In this document: one piece after another, positions 25,268-34,167 of the stretch
How the letters are laid out: every line of letters begins with the position of its first letter
Numbering within the stretch: position 1 is the first letter of the stretch
DNA from: Lentzea fradiae
Lineage (GTDB): Bacteria; Actinomycetota; Actinomycetes; Mycobacteriales; Pseudonocardiaceae
Reading direction: 5' to 3'
NCBI RefSeq assembly: GCF_900100955.1
Contig: NZ_FNCC01000004.1
Span: 124,001-188,000 of the forward strand
Length of the DNA stretch: 64,000 bases
Translations under genes and position numbers: made by a program
Notes under the pieces: generated by a model
What the model saw: only the letters and a program-made list of their open reading frames with translations
Told to the model about the DNA's origin: nothing
Databases searched by the model: none

Positions 25268-25510
25268 CCGGTCTGGCACGGTCGTCTCCGGTGCGAGAAC
25301 CTCTTCGTCATGTCTGACTCCGGGCGCGACGACCAGCGACCCGCGGCAACGACTTCCGACCGGCACCGCTTCCTGAGGTCCGTCGCCGTTGTCACGGGCT
25401 CGCGGCAGGTGTCGCTGAGCCAGCTCGACCAGCGCTCGCCGAGGCCCCGCGCCCGGTGAGGAAGCCGGGGCGTCAGGTCTCCCCGACGCCCTGCCACGAC
25501 GACCGCGCCG

Positions 25511-26602
25511 TCAGGCCCTGCTCCTCCGGTACGCCTCGACCGTCTTCTCCGCGCACCGCCGCCACGTGAACCCGGCGGCGTGGGCACGGCGTTCGGACTG
25601 GGCCTCGGGGGTGCCGGGCGCGGCGGCGGCCTGAGCGAGCCCGGCGGCCAGCGCCTCGACGTCCCCGACGGGCACGTGCAACGCGTGCCCACCGGCGACC
25701 TCGCGCAGCGCGGGCACGTCCGAGCACACCACGGGGACGTTGCACGCCAACGCTTCCAGCACGGGCAGCCCGAAACCCTCGTCCCGCGAGGGCAGCACCA
25801 GCGCCGTGGCGCCGGCGACGACCGACTTCAGGTGCACGTCCGGCAGGTACCCGGTCCGCATCACCCGTCCGTCCACACCGGACCGTCCGGGCCCCACGAG
25901 CACCAGCGGGGGCAGCGACGGGTCGGAGGCGTGCGCCTTGATCAGGTACTCGAGTCCCTTGCGCGGCCCGTCCGCTCCGACGAACAGCAGGTACTCCGAG
26001 GGCAGGCCCAGCCGGCCGCGCAACGTCGGCGACGGCGGTCGTGACGCGAACCACGCGGGGTCGACGCCCAGCGGCGTCACGACGATCTTCTCCAGCGGCA
26101 CCGAGAACCGGTCCGCCACCACGGTCGCGACGGCCGCGGTCGGCGTGCAGATCACGTCCGCCCGCTGCGCCGACAGCTTCACGAGCTCGGGGAGCCTGCG
26201 GTCGGACGGCGGCAGGTCGCCGGGGGAGTCGAGGAACGCCAGGTCGTGGATCGTGACGACCTTGCCGGCCCGCAACGTCGGCGGCAGCACGAAGTTCGTG
26301 CCGTGCATGACGTTGGAGAAGCCCGTCAGGAGCTCGACGGGCGGGAACGGGGCGCGCAGCCACAACTCGCGCAGTGCCCGTGCGGAGACGGGCAGACCGC
26401 GTGCCGTCACGTCGTGCGGCAGCACCGTCCGCAACGCGCGCCAGCCACGCAGCGTGAACGCCACCGCCCGCACGTCGACCTCCTCCGGCATGGAGGCCAG
26501 CTCTTCCGCCAGCGCCGCTGTGTAGCGGCCGATTCCGGTCCGGTGTCCGAGGAGGGGGGTGCCGTCGAGCAGCACCTTGAGGGGTTTCGGGGATCTCGCC
26601 AT
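25511..26602 (-). CDS. GT4-type glycosyltransferase
   Basis: 363 residues with a GT-B fold. N-terminal LLDGTPLLGHRTGIGRYTAALAEEL, and C-terminal domain FVGADGPRKGLEYLIKA plus the nucleotide-sugar segment LPSRDEGFGLPVLEALACNVPVVCSDV, which carries the E-x7-E motif of retaining GT4 enzymes. No signal peptide or membrane segment; acts at the cytoplasmic face. The start directly abuts the upstream stop, so it is the last gene of the five-gene minus-strand operon. Donor and acceptor unknown. Confidence 0.9.
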   Translation of the reverse strand: MARSPKPLKVLLDGTPLLGHRTGIGRYTAALAEELASMPEEVDVRAVAFTLRGWRALRTVLPHDVTARGLPVSARALRELWLRAPFPPVELLTGFSNVMHGTNFVLPPTLRAGKVVTIHDLAFLDSPGDLPPSDRRLPELVKLSAQRADVICTPTAAVATVVADRFSVPLEKIVVTPLGVDPAWFASRPPSPTLRGRLGLPSEYLLFVGADGPRKGLEYLIKAHASDPSLPPLVLVGPGRSGVDGRVMRTGYLPDVHLKSVVAGATALVLPSRDEGFGLPVLEALACNVPVVCSDVPALREVAGGHALHVPVGDVEALAAGLAQAAAAPGTPEAQSERRAHAAGFTWRRCAEKTVEAYRRSRA

Positions 26603-29098
26603 CTACCTGCCACCACGCGCGATCTTGCGCAGGCGCCCCGACGCCCGCTTGGCCAACTCGGTCGGGCCGCCCGCGTCGAGGTACTCGCGCACCAGCCGCA
26701 GGTCCCGCTTCACCTTGTCCGTCGTGCTCAGCCCCGGTGTGCGCACCATGGGGGCGGAGCCGGACAGCCGGTCCGCGGCGGGCCTGGGGTTCCGGCAGAA
26801 CTCCACCAGCGGCGCGAGCGCCGTCTCCCAGGTGAACCGCTCGCGGACGACGGCGATGCGTTCGCGGCACGACTCCGCGAACTCCTCGTCGTAGAGCACC
26901 TTCTCCAGGGCGTCGGCGAGTGCCTGCGGGTCCTCCGGCGGCACGACGACGCCCAGTCCTTCCCTCTCCACCAGGTCCGCGAACGAGTCGCCGGACGTGG
27001 TGACGATCGGCAGCCCGGCCCACAGGTAGTCGAGCACCCGCGTGCGGAACGCGAACGTCGTCTCCACGTGCTCGTAGTGCGTGGTGACGCCGCAGCTCGC
27101 GTCGAGCAGCCAGTTCTGCCGCTCGGTGTAGGGCACCCACCCGTCGTTGAAGAACACGTTCTCACCGGTCAGCCCCAACGACGCGGCGAGCGACCGCGTC
27201 TGGCCGGCGATGTCCATGTCCGGGACCTCGGGGTTCGGGTGCTTCATGCCGAGGAAGTACAGCTTCGCGGTCGGCTGCCGCCGCCGCAGGTGGTCCATCG
27301 CCTTGATCAGCGACAGCGGGTCGAACCACGAGTAGACGCCGCCCGCCCAGATCACGACCTTGTCGGAGTCGCCGACGCCGGGCACCACGCCCTTGATGGC
27401 CGGACCGGTGCGCTGCGGCGGCTTGCCCGACAGTCCGAAGGGGACGATCCCGAGCAGCGACTGGGTCGTCGGGTCGTTGTCGTACAGCGCGGGCGTCAGG
27501 CGGCCCAGCGCGGCCAGGTGGCCCAGCCAGAAGTGCCGCTGGCGTTCGGACGCGCACAGGAAGAAGTCGCCGCGCTCCAGCTGGTTCGTCAGCACCCGCG
27601 TGACGCTCTTGAGGTCGGCGGCGCGCTTCTCGTCGCTGTCGTCCTTGCCCTGCTCCAGCAGCTCCAGGTGCATCGGGTCGTAGATGTCGCAGACCACGAT
27701 CTTGGTGGAGCCCGGCTGCTTCAGCTCGGCCGCCATCTCCAGGCCGTGGCCCTGCAACACGATCACGTCGGCCCACCGGACGTTCTCCGGCAGCTGCTTG
27801 AGCTTGACGCCCTCGATGGTGAACGGCGCGTCCGGCGGGTCGCACAACGGGTTCGTCGTGATCAGCCGGACCTCGTGCTCGCCGGACAGCACGTCCGCCA
27901 TGTGCCAGGCGCGGATCGCCGGGCCCGCCATGCGCTCCGAGATCGCGTCGCCGGTGATGACGAGGATCTTGCGGGGCTTGCCGAACACCTCGTCGATGCC
28001 GAGCGCCTCGACGAGGATGTCGTGCGCCACCAGGTAGCGCGGCAGGTCGTACGCGGGCTCCAGCGCCTTGCGCATCAACGGGACCAGGTCGGTGTCCGAC
28101 ATCCGCCGCGACGCCTGCTCGACCCGCCGCGACTCGGCGAGCTTCGGCATCATCTCGACGAACTGGTCGATCGCGAGGAACCCGGCGAGCGAGCCGCGCG
28201 GGATCTCGGCGGGCTTGCGGTCGTCGGCGGGGTCGGCGGGCCTGCGGGTGATCTCCAGCTGCTTGGCGTCGATGTCGCCGCGCGCGGTCGCCCTGCGCAC
28301 GACCAGGCCCAGCGCGGCGGGCAGCACGCGCGCCAGCGTCTCGTCGGAGAAGTTCTTGTAGAGCGTCGCCAGCGCGTTGCGCTCCAGCAGGTACAGCTCG
28401 CGGCTGTGGTCGATCGTGCTCATCGACGCGTGGTGGCGGTGGAACGTGAGCGACTTCGGCTCGTAGCGGACCCGCCAGCCGCGCAGGTTGAGCCGCCAGC
28501 CGAGGTCGACGTCCTCGTAGAACATGAAGAACCGCTCGTCGAACCCGCCGAGCTCCCGGTACAGCGCGGCGCGCACGAACAGCGCGGAGCCGGTGCCGAA
28601 CAGCACGTCGCGCGGGGCGTCGTGGCTGCCGTCGTCGGTCTGGCCGACGTGGCGCTTGTAGCCCATGCCGAACCAGGTCAGGCCGCCGTCGACGAAGTCG
28701 ATCTTCTTGCCGTCCCAGTCCAGGACCTTGCTCGCGACGGCGCCGACGGACGGCTCGGCGTGGAAGACCCGGATGGCGGCCTTGATCCAGTCGCGGTCCG
28801 CGCGCGCGTCGTTGTTGAGGAACGCGAGCACGTCGCCCGTGGCGTGCTCGACGCCGAGGTTGCAGCCGCCCGCGAAGCCCAGGTTCCGGTCGTCGCTGAC
28901 GATCTTGACCCCGGGCTGCCCCGCGAGCTCTTGCTTCAGCCGGGCGGTGTCGTGGGCCTCGTTGTCGACGACGACGACCTGGAGCAGCTCCGCCGGGTAG
29001 TCGACCTCGGCCAGTCCGCGCACGCAGGTGACGGTGTCCTCGGCGCCGCGGTAGTTGACGACGATGACGGAGACGGCGGGCAGGGATGCTCGTTCCAC
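26603..29098 (-). CDS. bifunctional GT2-GT4 glycosyltransferase fusion
   Basis: 831 residues. Residues 1-290 are a GT2 domain (GT-A fold): VSVIVVNYRG, LNNDARADRDW, FFMFYEDVDLGWRL. After a ~70-residue helical linker, residues ~370-790 form a GT-B/GT4-like domain (ILVITGDAISERMAGPAIR, VVIWAGGVYSWFDPLSLIKA, YLWAGLPIVTTSGDSFADLV). Two transferases in one chain suggest consecutive sugar additions to one acceptor. GTG 29098 starts 3 nt after the upstream stop. Part of the operon that runs from 31070 to 25511. Confidence 0.9.
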   Translation of the reverse strand: MERASLPAVSVIVVNYRGAEDTVTCVRGLAEVDYPAELLQVVVVDNEAHDTARLKQELAGQPGVKIVSDDRNLGFAGGCNLGVEHATGDVLAFLNNDARADRDWIKAAIRVFHAEPSVGAVASKVLDWDGKKIDFVDGGLTWFGMGYKRHVGQTDDGSHDAPRDVLFGTGSALFVRAALYRELGGFDERFFMFYEDVDLGWRLNLRGWRVRYEPKSLTFHRHHASMSTIDHSRELYLLERNALATLYKNFSDETLARVLPAALGLVVRRATARGDIDAKQLEITRRPADPADDRKPAEIPRGSLAGFLAIDQFVEMMPKLAESRRVEQASRRMSDTDLVPLMRKALEPAYDLPRYLVAHDILVEALGIDEVFGKPRKILVITGDAISERMAGPAIRAWHMADVLSGEHEVRLITTNPLCDPPDAPFTIEGVKLKQLPENVRWADVIVLQGHGLEMAAELKQPGSTKIVVCDIYDPMHLELLEQGKDDSDEKRAADLKSVTRVLTNQLERGDFFLCASERQRHFWLGHLAALGRLTPALYDNDPTTQSLLGIVPFGLSGKPPQRTGPAIKGVVPGVGDSDKVVIWAGGVYSWFDPLSLIKAMDHLRRRQPTAKLYFLGMKHPNPEVPDMDIAGQTRSLAASLGLTGENVFFNDGWVPYTERQNWLLDASCGVTTHYEHVETTFAFRTRVLDYLWAGLPIVTTSGDSFADLVEREGLGVVVPPEDPQALADALEKVLYDEEFAESCRERIAVVRERFTWETALAPLVEFCRNPRPAADRLSGSAPMVRTPGLSTTDKVKRDLRLVREYLDAGGPTELAKRASGRLRKIARGGR

Positions 29099-29101
29099 GC
29101 G

Positions 29102-29653
29102 CTAAGCCTGCCTCATCACTCTGCGCGCCCGCAGTGCGGTCGCACACACCAACAGCGACACGACGGCGATCGGCACGCCGAAGACCCACTCCGCCGACCA
29201 GTCGTTGCGGTCGGCGAGCAGCGGGCGCATCACCGGGTGCCGCAGCACGGTCGCCGGACCAGGCGCCATCCGCTTCTCCTGCTCGCCCGGCACGACGATC
29301 CGCAGCCGCGCGCCGTCGGCGCAGACGAGGTGGTGCGCGAACGCCGGGTTGTCCGGTCCCGGGATGTTCTCGACGCTGGTGACGACGCACGTCTCGCGGG
29401 TCGCGAGCACGTCCATCAACGCGCGGTGACCGTCGCTCACCAGCACGGCGGTGCCGGGGATCACGACCATGAACGCGGGCAGCACCAGCCACGCCGGGCC
29501 GATCTTGCCGATGCCCCACGCGAACGCGATCGAGCCGAGGCCGCAGGGGAGCAGGACCGCGAGCTGGTACCGCAGGGGCACGACGGCGCCCAGCAGGACC
29601 GCGGCGACGATGGCGACCAGACCTGTCACGACCAGCACCGACGGGCGTCTCAC
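29102..29653 (-). CDS. membrane protein, paralog of the next gene upstream (copy B)
   Basis: 183 residues, about five hydrophobic segments (VLVVTGLVAIVAAVLLGAVV, LAVLLPCGLGSIAFAWGIG, WLVLPAFMVVIPGTAVLV, and a C-terminal FGVPIAVVSLLVCATAL) with an extracytoplasmic loop of ~70 residues. The loop holds ETCVVTSVE and HHLVCADGARL, two Cys that could pair. GTG 29653 overlaps the previous stop. No known domain. Operon position suggests an accessory to glycan assembly or export. Confidence 0.7.
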   Translation of the reverse strand: MRRPSVLVVTGLVAIVAAVLLGAVVPLRYQLAVLLPCGLGSIAFAWGIGKIGPAWLVLPAFMVVIPGTAVLVSDGHRALMDVLATRETCVVTSVENIPGPDNPAFAHHLVCADGARLRIVVPGEQEKRMAPGPATVLRHPVMRPLLADRNDWSAEWVFGVPIAVVSLLVCATALRARRVMRQA

Positions 29654-30168
29654 TGTCGCTTCCTGACGAGCCGGGCGACGGGAACCAGAAGAATCATCGC
29701 TCCGAGGACGCTCGTGACGGCCAGGAGGTTCCACCGGGTGCTGTCCGCGAACATCGGCCGCACCGCCGGGCCGATGAGCACCTCGGCCTCCCGGCCCCGC
29801 AGCCGGGTGTTCCAGTCCCGTTCCAGCTCGACCTCGCCGCTGGGGCAGGCCAGCACGTACTCGACCGACGGGTGCTTGACGAACGGGTTCTCGTCCGCGC
29901 TGACGACCGCGCACGTCTCGACGTGGCCGACCCGCTGCATGACCACGCTGTGCGTCCCGGACGTGAGCAGGAACGGCGCCGCGATGCCGAGCACGAACGC
30001 GGGCAGCGCGATCCACTTGCGTTCCGCCAGCGCGGTGACGCCCACCGCGTACGCGAGACCGCCGAGCATGGCGACGAACACCAGTCCGTAGGTCAGCGTG
30101 ACACCCAGCCCGACACCGCCCGCCAGCATGGCGAAGCCACCCAGGATCAGCTGCCAGACCGGGTACAT
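29650..30168 (-). CDS. membrane protein, paralog of the following gene (copy A)
   Basis: 172 residues with the same plan as copy B: ~four or five hydrophobic segments and one Cys-containing extracytoplasmic loop (ETCAVVSADE, YVLACPSGEVE). The two copies align in the Cys loop and final helix, so they arose by tandem duplication. Overlaps the GT2 gene upstream by one base and copy B by 4 nt. No assigned function. Confidence 0.7.
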   Translation of the reverse strand: MYPVWQLILGGFAMLAGGVGLGVTLTYGLVFVAMLGGLAYAVGVTALAERKWIALPAFVLGIAAPFLLTSGTHSVVMQRVGHVETCAVVSADENPFVKHPSVEYVLACPSGEVELERDWNTRLRGREAEVLIGPAVRPMFADSTRWNLLAVTSVLGAMILLVPVARLVRKRQ

Positions 30169-31070
30169 CAGCGGCCCGCCCAGTCCCGCCAGACCTGTGC
30201 GCGCGAGGTCCTGGTGGTGACGGAGAGCCGCTGCACGAGCGTGCTGGGTAACCGCAGCAACACTTCCGCGAGCACCTGGGCGCGCAGGCCGATCCGGAAG
30301 TTGGCGGCGTCCGGGACGTCCTTGCGCAACGGCAGCACGGCGGTGAGCGCGGCGAAGCGGGCGAGCTGCGTCAGCGCGACGGACGCGGGGGCGCAGCGCA
30401 GCAGCATCAGCAACCGGTTGCGCTCGTTCCAGCGGTGGAAGAGCCGGGAGCCGGGCCGCGTGCTCGCGCCGTGCCGGTGCCGCACCCGCGCCGGCCCGAC
30501 CGAGATCACCCGGTGCCCGGCCAGCCGCAGCCGCCAGGCCGTGTCGGTGTCCTCGTAGTAGCAGAAGAAGCTCGCCGGGACACCGCCCGCGGCCTTCAGC
30601 TCGGCCGTCCTGAGCAACGCCGCGCCGCCGCAGAACCCGAACACCTCACGGCCCGACAGCACGACGTCCTTGCCGTGCCCGTCCGCGGTGAGCGCCACGC
30701 CGACCGACTGCGTGGAGCCGTCCGTCAGCAGGATCGACGACGTCGCGGCCGCCGCGCCGGTGTCCGCTTCGAGAGCGCTCTCCAGCTCGGCCAGCCACGA
30801 CGGGTCCGGCACCGCGTCATCGTTCAGCCACGCCACGTAAGGGGTCTCGACCCGGTCCAGCACGGCCGCGAGCCCGCCCGCGTACCCGCGGTTGCGCGGC
30901 AGCCGCACGACCTCGTGCCCGCTGATCAGCGCGGCTGTGCCGTCGTCGGACGCGTTGTCCACGACGATCATCCTGTGTGGACTCTTCTGGGCTCTCAACG
31001 CGTCCAGGCACGCCGTGATGTGCTCACGGCCCCGCCACGTCACGACCACCACGGTGCTGAGTGCCGACAC
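30168..31070 (-). CDS. GT2-family glycosyltransferase (rhamnosyltransferase-like)
   Basis: 300 residues. GT-A fold with VVVVTWRGREHITACLDAL, MIVVDNASDDGT, WLNDDAVPDPSWL (acidic metal-binding pair), CGGAALLRTAEL and CYYEDTDTAWRLRLAGH. Resembles WbbL/RfbF-like rhamnosyltransferases. First gene of the minus-strand operon. GTG 31070 lies 8 nt after TACCGT (leaderless type). Cytoplasmic face of the membrane. Confidence 0.9.
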   Translation of the reverse strand: MSALSTVVVVTWRGREHITACLDALRAQKSPHRMIVVDNASDDGTAALISGHEVVRLPRNRGYAGGLAAVLDRVETPYVAWLNDDAVPDPSWLAELESALEADTGAAAATSSILLTDGSTQSVGVALTADGHGKDVVLSGREVFGFCGGAALLRTAELKAAGGVPASFFCYYEDTDTAWRLRLAGHRVISVGPARVRHRHGASTRPGSRLFHRWNERNRLLMLLRCAPASVALTQLARFAALTAVLPLRKDVPDAANFRIGLRAQVLAEVLLRLPSTLVQRLSVTTRTSRAQVWRDWAGR

Positions 31071-31078
31071 GGCGTGAG

Positions 31079-31084
31079 ACGGTA
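31079..31084 (-). promoter_or_regulatory. -10 hexamer TACCGT for the GT operon (leaderless)
   Basis: TACCGT lies 8 nt before GTG 31070 on the minus strand. The site falls in the 20-nt gap between divergent glycosyltransferases. Confidence 0.45.
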
Positions 31085-31090
31085 CGCGAC

Positions 31091-32062
31091 GTGCCCGAGC
31101 TAGTAGTGCTGACCGAGCAACTCAACGCACCGGTCCCCGGCGGTACCGGCCGCTACACCGCCGAGCTGGTCGACGCGCTGGCGAGGACGACGCCGCCTGG
31201 CTGGTCGGTGACCTCCGCCGCCACGGCGAACGCCGACCGCGTGATCAGGCTGCCCCGCCGGGCGCTCGTCGCGTTGTGGGAGCGCGGCCTGCCGCCGCGC
31301 CTCGGACCGCACGTCCACGCGCCGACACCGCTCGCGCCGCTGCCCGGTGCCGTCGTGACGGTGCACGACGTCGTGCCGTGGACGCACCCGGAGACGTTGA
31401 CGCCGCGAGGTGTCGCGTGGCACCGCAAGGTGATCTCCCGTGCGGCGCGGGAGGCGCGGGCGTTGGTGGTGCCGACGAAGGCCGTCGCGTCTCAGCTGGA
31501 GGAGTGCGTCCGCGTCGAGGTGCCCGTGCACGTGGTGCCGAACGGCGTGACGAAGCTGACCGGTCCACCCGCTACGGATCTTCCGTCTCGATACGTGCTC
31601 GCGATCGGCACGATCGAGCCGCGCAAGGGCTTCGGGCTGCTGGTGCGGGCCACCGAACGGCTGCGCGTGCCGCTCGTCGTCGTCGGGCCGCAGGGGTGGG
31701 GCGGGGTCGACCTGACCGCTCCGCACGTGACGCTGCTCGGCCGGACCTCCGACGAACGGCTGGCATCGGTGCTGGCGGGAGCCACCGCGCTGGCCGCGCC
31801 GAGCCTCGCCGAGGGGTTCGGGCTGCCGGTGCTGGAGGCGATGGCCGCAGGCGTGCCCGTCGTGCACTCCGACGACCCCGCGTTGGTCGAGGTCGCGGGC
31901 GGTGCGGGCACCGTCGTGCGCAGGGGCGACCTGGGGTCCTTGACGGAAGGGCTGAGGGCCGTGCTGGCCGACCCACATCACACGGTCGAGGCCGGCATCG
32001 CCCGAGCGAGCGAGTTCACCTGGGAAAAGACTGCGCAGGGTGTCTGGGAAGCACACGCTTGA
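31091..32062 (+). CDS. GT4-type glycosyltransferase
   Basis: 323 residues, GT-B. PVPGGTGRYTAELVDAL at the N-terminus; VLAIGTIEPRKGFGLLVRA; LAAPSLAEGFGLPVLEAMAAGVPVVHSD with the retaining E-x7-E pair. Shorter than usual GT4 proteins at the N-terminal domain. GTG 31091 (VPELVVLTEQ) is preferred over GTG 31082 because of spacing to the divergent gene. Probably part of the same envelope-polysaccharide cluster. Confidence 0.88.
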   Translation: MPELVVLTEQLNAPVPGGTGRYTAELVDALARTTPPGWSVTSAATANADRVIRLPRRALVALWERGLPPRLGPHVHAPTPLAPLPGAVVTVHDVVPWTHPETLTPRGVAWHRKVISRAAREARALVVPTKAVASQLEECVRVEVPVHVVPNGVTKLTGPPATDLPSRYVLAIGTIEPRKGFGLLVRATERLRVPLVVVGPQGWGGVDLTAPHVTLLGRTSDERLASVLAGATALAAPSLAEGFGLPVLEAMAAGVPVVHSDDPALVEVAGGAGTVVRRGDLGSLTEGLRAVLADPHHTVEAGIARASEFTWEKTAQGVWEAHA

Positions 32063-32107
32063 CGAGCTGTTTAGCCCATTCCCTCGTATCGCTTTCGCGA
32101 AGGACAT

Positions 32108-32113
32108 TACGCT
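32108..32113 (+). promoter_or_regulatory. -10 hexamer TACGCT (leaderless)
   Basis: TACGCT ends 8 nt before GTG 32122, with no Shine-Dalgarno site in between. Confidence 0.45.
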
Positions 32114-32121
32114 AGCTGATC

Positions 32122-33270
32122 GTGTCGACCGACGAACCCACCGTGCTGATCGACGCCACAGCCGTGCCCGCTGACCGAGGCGGCGTCGGCAGGTACGTGG
32201 ATTCGCTGGTCGCGGCCCTGGACGCCGACGGGTCGAGACTGTCGGTCGTGTGCCAGCCGCGGGACGAGGAGCTGTTCACCAAGATCGCCCCGAACGCCAG
32301 GATCGTGCGCGCCACCGAGGCCGTCGCCACCAGGCCGTCACGCCTGGCGTGGGAGCAGACGACGCTGCCCAGGCTCGTCCGGTCGCTCAACGTCGACGTG
32401 GTCCACTCCCCGCACTACACGCTCCCGGTCGCCAGCAAGGCCGCCTCCGTCGTGACGTTGCACGACGCCACGTTCTTCACCGACGCCGCGCTGCACTCGT
32501 CGGTCAAGGCTCGCTTCTTCCGCGCCTGGACCCGCACCTCGCTCAAGCGCGCACAACTCTGCGTCGTACCGTCCCAAGCGACCGCCGACGAGCTCGTGCG
32601 CGTCGCCGGAGCCGACCGCCGCTCCCTGCACATCGCGCAGCACGGCGTCGACACCGAGCGCTTCCACCCGCCGTCACCCGACGAGATCATGTCCGTGCGG
32701 CGCTCCTTGTCGTTGGGGGACATGCCGTACGTGGCGTTCCTCGGCGCCCTCGAACCGCGCAAGAACGTGCCGGCGCTCATCCGCGGCTTCGCCCAGGCCG
32801 TGGCGGGCCGCGAGAACCCGCCCGCCCTCGTCCTCGCGGGCCAGCCCGGCTGGGACAGCCAGGTGGAGCGCGCCCTCGACTCGGTGCCGCACCGCATCCG
32901 CGTGATCAGGGCCGGCTACCTGCCGTTCGAGCAGCTGGCGGGCTTCCTCGGCGGCGCCCGGCTCGTCGCCTACCCGTCGCTCGGCGAGGGCTTCGGCCTG
33001 CCCGTGCTGGAGGCGATGGCGTGCGGCGCGTGCGTCCTCACCACCCGGAGACTCTCCCTGCCCGAGGTGGGCGGCGAGGCGGTCGCCTACTGCGGCGTGG
33101 GAGCGGGCGACATAGCAGCGGCGATCGCCGACCTCCTGGACGACCCGGCCCGCCGCGCCGCACTGGCCGCGTCAGGCCAGCAACGAGCCAAGGACTTCTC
33201 CTGGGCCGTCAGCGCCGAACGCCACCGCCTCGCCTACGACCGCGCGGCTCTGGTGCGTCGCAGGCGGTGA
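32122..33270 (+). CDS. GT4-type mannosyltransferase-like glycosyltransferase
   Basis: 382 residues. VLIDATAVPADRGGVGRYVDSLV, VVHSPHYTLPV, CVVPSQATADELV, AFLGALEPRKNVPALIRGF, YPSLGEGFGLPVLEAMACGACVLTT, all GT4 landmarks. Similar to mannosyl/rhamnosyl transferases using GDP or dTDP sugars. Followed 25 nt later by wbbL, which has its own -10 element. Donor sugar inferred only. Confidence 0.9.
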   Translation: MSTDEPTVLIDATAVPADRGGVGRYVDSLVAALDADGSRLSVVCQPRDEELFTKIAPNARIVRATEAVATRPSRLAWEQTTLPRLVRSLNVDVVHSPHYTLPVASKAASVVTLHDATFFTDAALHSSVKARFFRAWTRTSLKRAQLCVVPSQATADELVRVAGADRRSLHIAQHGVDTERFHPPSPDEIMSVRRSLSLGDMPYVAFLGALEPRKNVPALIRGFAQAVAGRENPPALVLAGQPGWDSQVERALDSVPHRIRVIRAGYLPFEQLAGFLGGARLVAYPSLGEGFGLPVLEAMACGACVLTTRRLSLPEVGGEAVAYCGVGAGDIAAAIADLLDDPARRAALAASGQQRAKDFSWAVSAERHRLAYDRAALVRRRR

Positions 33271-33282
33271 ACCGGGCACCAC

Positions 33283-33288
33283 TAGTGT
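33283..33288 (+). promoter_or_regulatory. -10 hexamer TAGTGT of wbbL (leaderless)
   Basis: TAGTGT ends 7 nt before GTG 33296 and no Shine-Dalgarno site precedes it. Confidence 0.45.
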
Positions 33289-33295
33289 GTCGGCC

Positions 33296-34144
33296 GTGAA
33301 CTACGGCGACGGACTTGGTGTCGTGACGGTCACGTACTCGCCGGGCGAGACGCTGGCACCGTTCGTGGACACCCTCGCGAAGGCGACAACCCGCCCGGTG
33401 CAGGTCATCCTCGCCGACAACGGCTCGACCGACGGCGTACCGGAAGCCGTCGCGGCGTCCCGCGAAGGCGTCACCTTCCTGCCCACCGGCGGCAACCTCG
33501 GCTACGGCGGCGGCGCCAACCGCGGCGTGGCCGCCCTCGGACCCGACGTCGGGTGGGTGCTGATCGCCAACCCCGACATCGAGTTCCTGCCGGGCAGCGT
33601 CGACGTCCTGCTCGACGCCGCCGCCCGGTGGCCCACCGGCGGGATGTTCGGGCCGCTGATCCGGGAGCCTTCCGGGGAGGTGTACCCGTCCGCCCGGTTG
33701 CTGCCGTCCATCGGGCGGGGGGTCGGGCACGCGTTGTTCGCCGTCGTGTGGAAGTCGAACCCCTGGACCCGCGCTTACCGGCAGGAGCAGGAGCCGGTGG
33801 AGCGGGTGGCCGAGTGGCTGTCCGGGTCCTGCTTTCTGATGCGGCGTGAGGCTTTTGACGCTGTCGGGGGGTTCGACGAGAGGTACTTCATGTACTTCGA
33901 GGACGTCGACCTCGGGGACCGGGTTGGCCGGGCCGGGTACTTGAACGTCTACGTGCCTGAGGCTGAGGTCGTGCACATTGGGGGGCACTCGACTGCTCGT
34001 GCCTCTTCCCGGATGCTTCGGGAGCATCATCGCAGTGCCTACCGGTACCTGGCTGATCGGCATAGAGGGGTGCTGTGGGCTCCTTTTCGGGGGGTTCTGC
34101 GGGCAGGGCTCGGGGTTCGGGCCTGGTTGCTGACTCGGGGGTGA
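33296..34144 (+). CDS. wbbL: decaprenyl-P-P-GlcNAc rhamnosyltransferase WbbL
   Basis: 282 residues. Very close in pattern to M. tuberculosis WbbL1: VVTVTYSPGETLAPFVDTLA, VILADNGSTDG, GGNLGYGGGANRG, IANPDIEF, GPLIREPSGEVYPSARLLPS, WLSGSCFLMRREAF, FDERYFMYFEDVDLGDRVGR, LADRHRG. Adds rhamnose from dTDP-Rha to the GlcNAc-PP-lipid, making the linker of arabinogalactan to peptidoglycan. GTG 33296 fits the homolog's N-terminus; GTG 33287 is an alternative. Followed by the guanylyltransferase gene (35061) as in mycobacteria, with a divergent small gene in between. Confidence 0.93.
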   Translation: MNYGDGLGVVTVTYSPGETLAPFVDTLAKATTRPVQVILADNGSTDGVPEAVAASREGVTFLPTGGNLGYGGGANRGVAALGPDVGWVLIANPDIEFLPGSVDVLLDAAARWPTGGMFGPLIREPSGEVYPSARLLPSIGRGVGHALFAVVWKSNPWTRAYRQEQEPVERVAEWLSGSCFLMRREAFDAVGGFDERYFMYFEDVDLGDRVGRAGYLNVYVPEAEVVHIGGHSTARASSRMLREHHRSAYRYLADRHRGVLWAPFRGVLRAGLGVRAWLLTRG

Positions 34145-34148
34145 GGTT

Positions 34149-34167
34149 GCGGAGCGCGGGGCTCCGC
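34149..34167. terminator. hairpin after wbbL
   Basis: GCGGAGC (34149-34155) and GCTCCGC (34161-34167), loop of 5 nt, starting 5 nt after the wbbL stop. Confidence 0.5.

Noticed and set aside
25310..25459. 49-codon ORF after rmlD (starting MSDSGRDDQRPAATTS)
   Set aside because: Hydrophilic, no similarity to known families recalled, no ribosome site; base composition looks like intergenic sequence.
26246..30091. 1281-codon plus-strand frame opposite the glycosyltransferases
   Set aside because: The translation is Arg/His/Val-rich with no domain and lies entirely opposite the recognisable GT genes on the minus strand.
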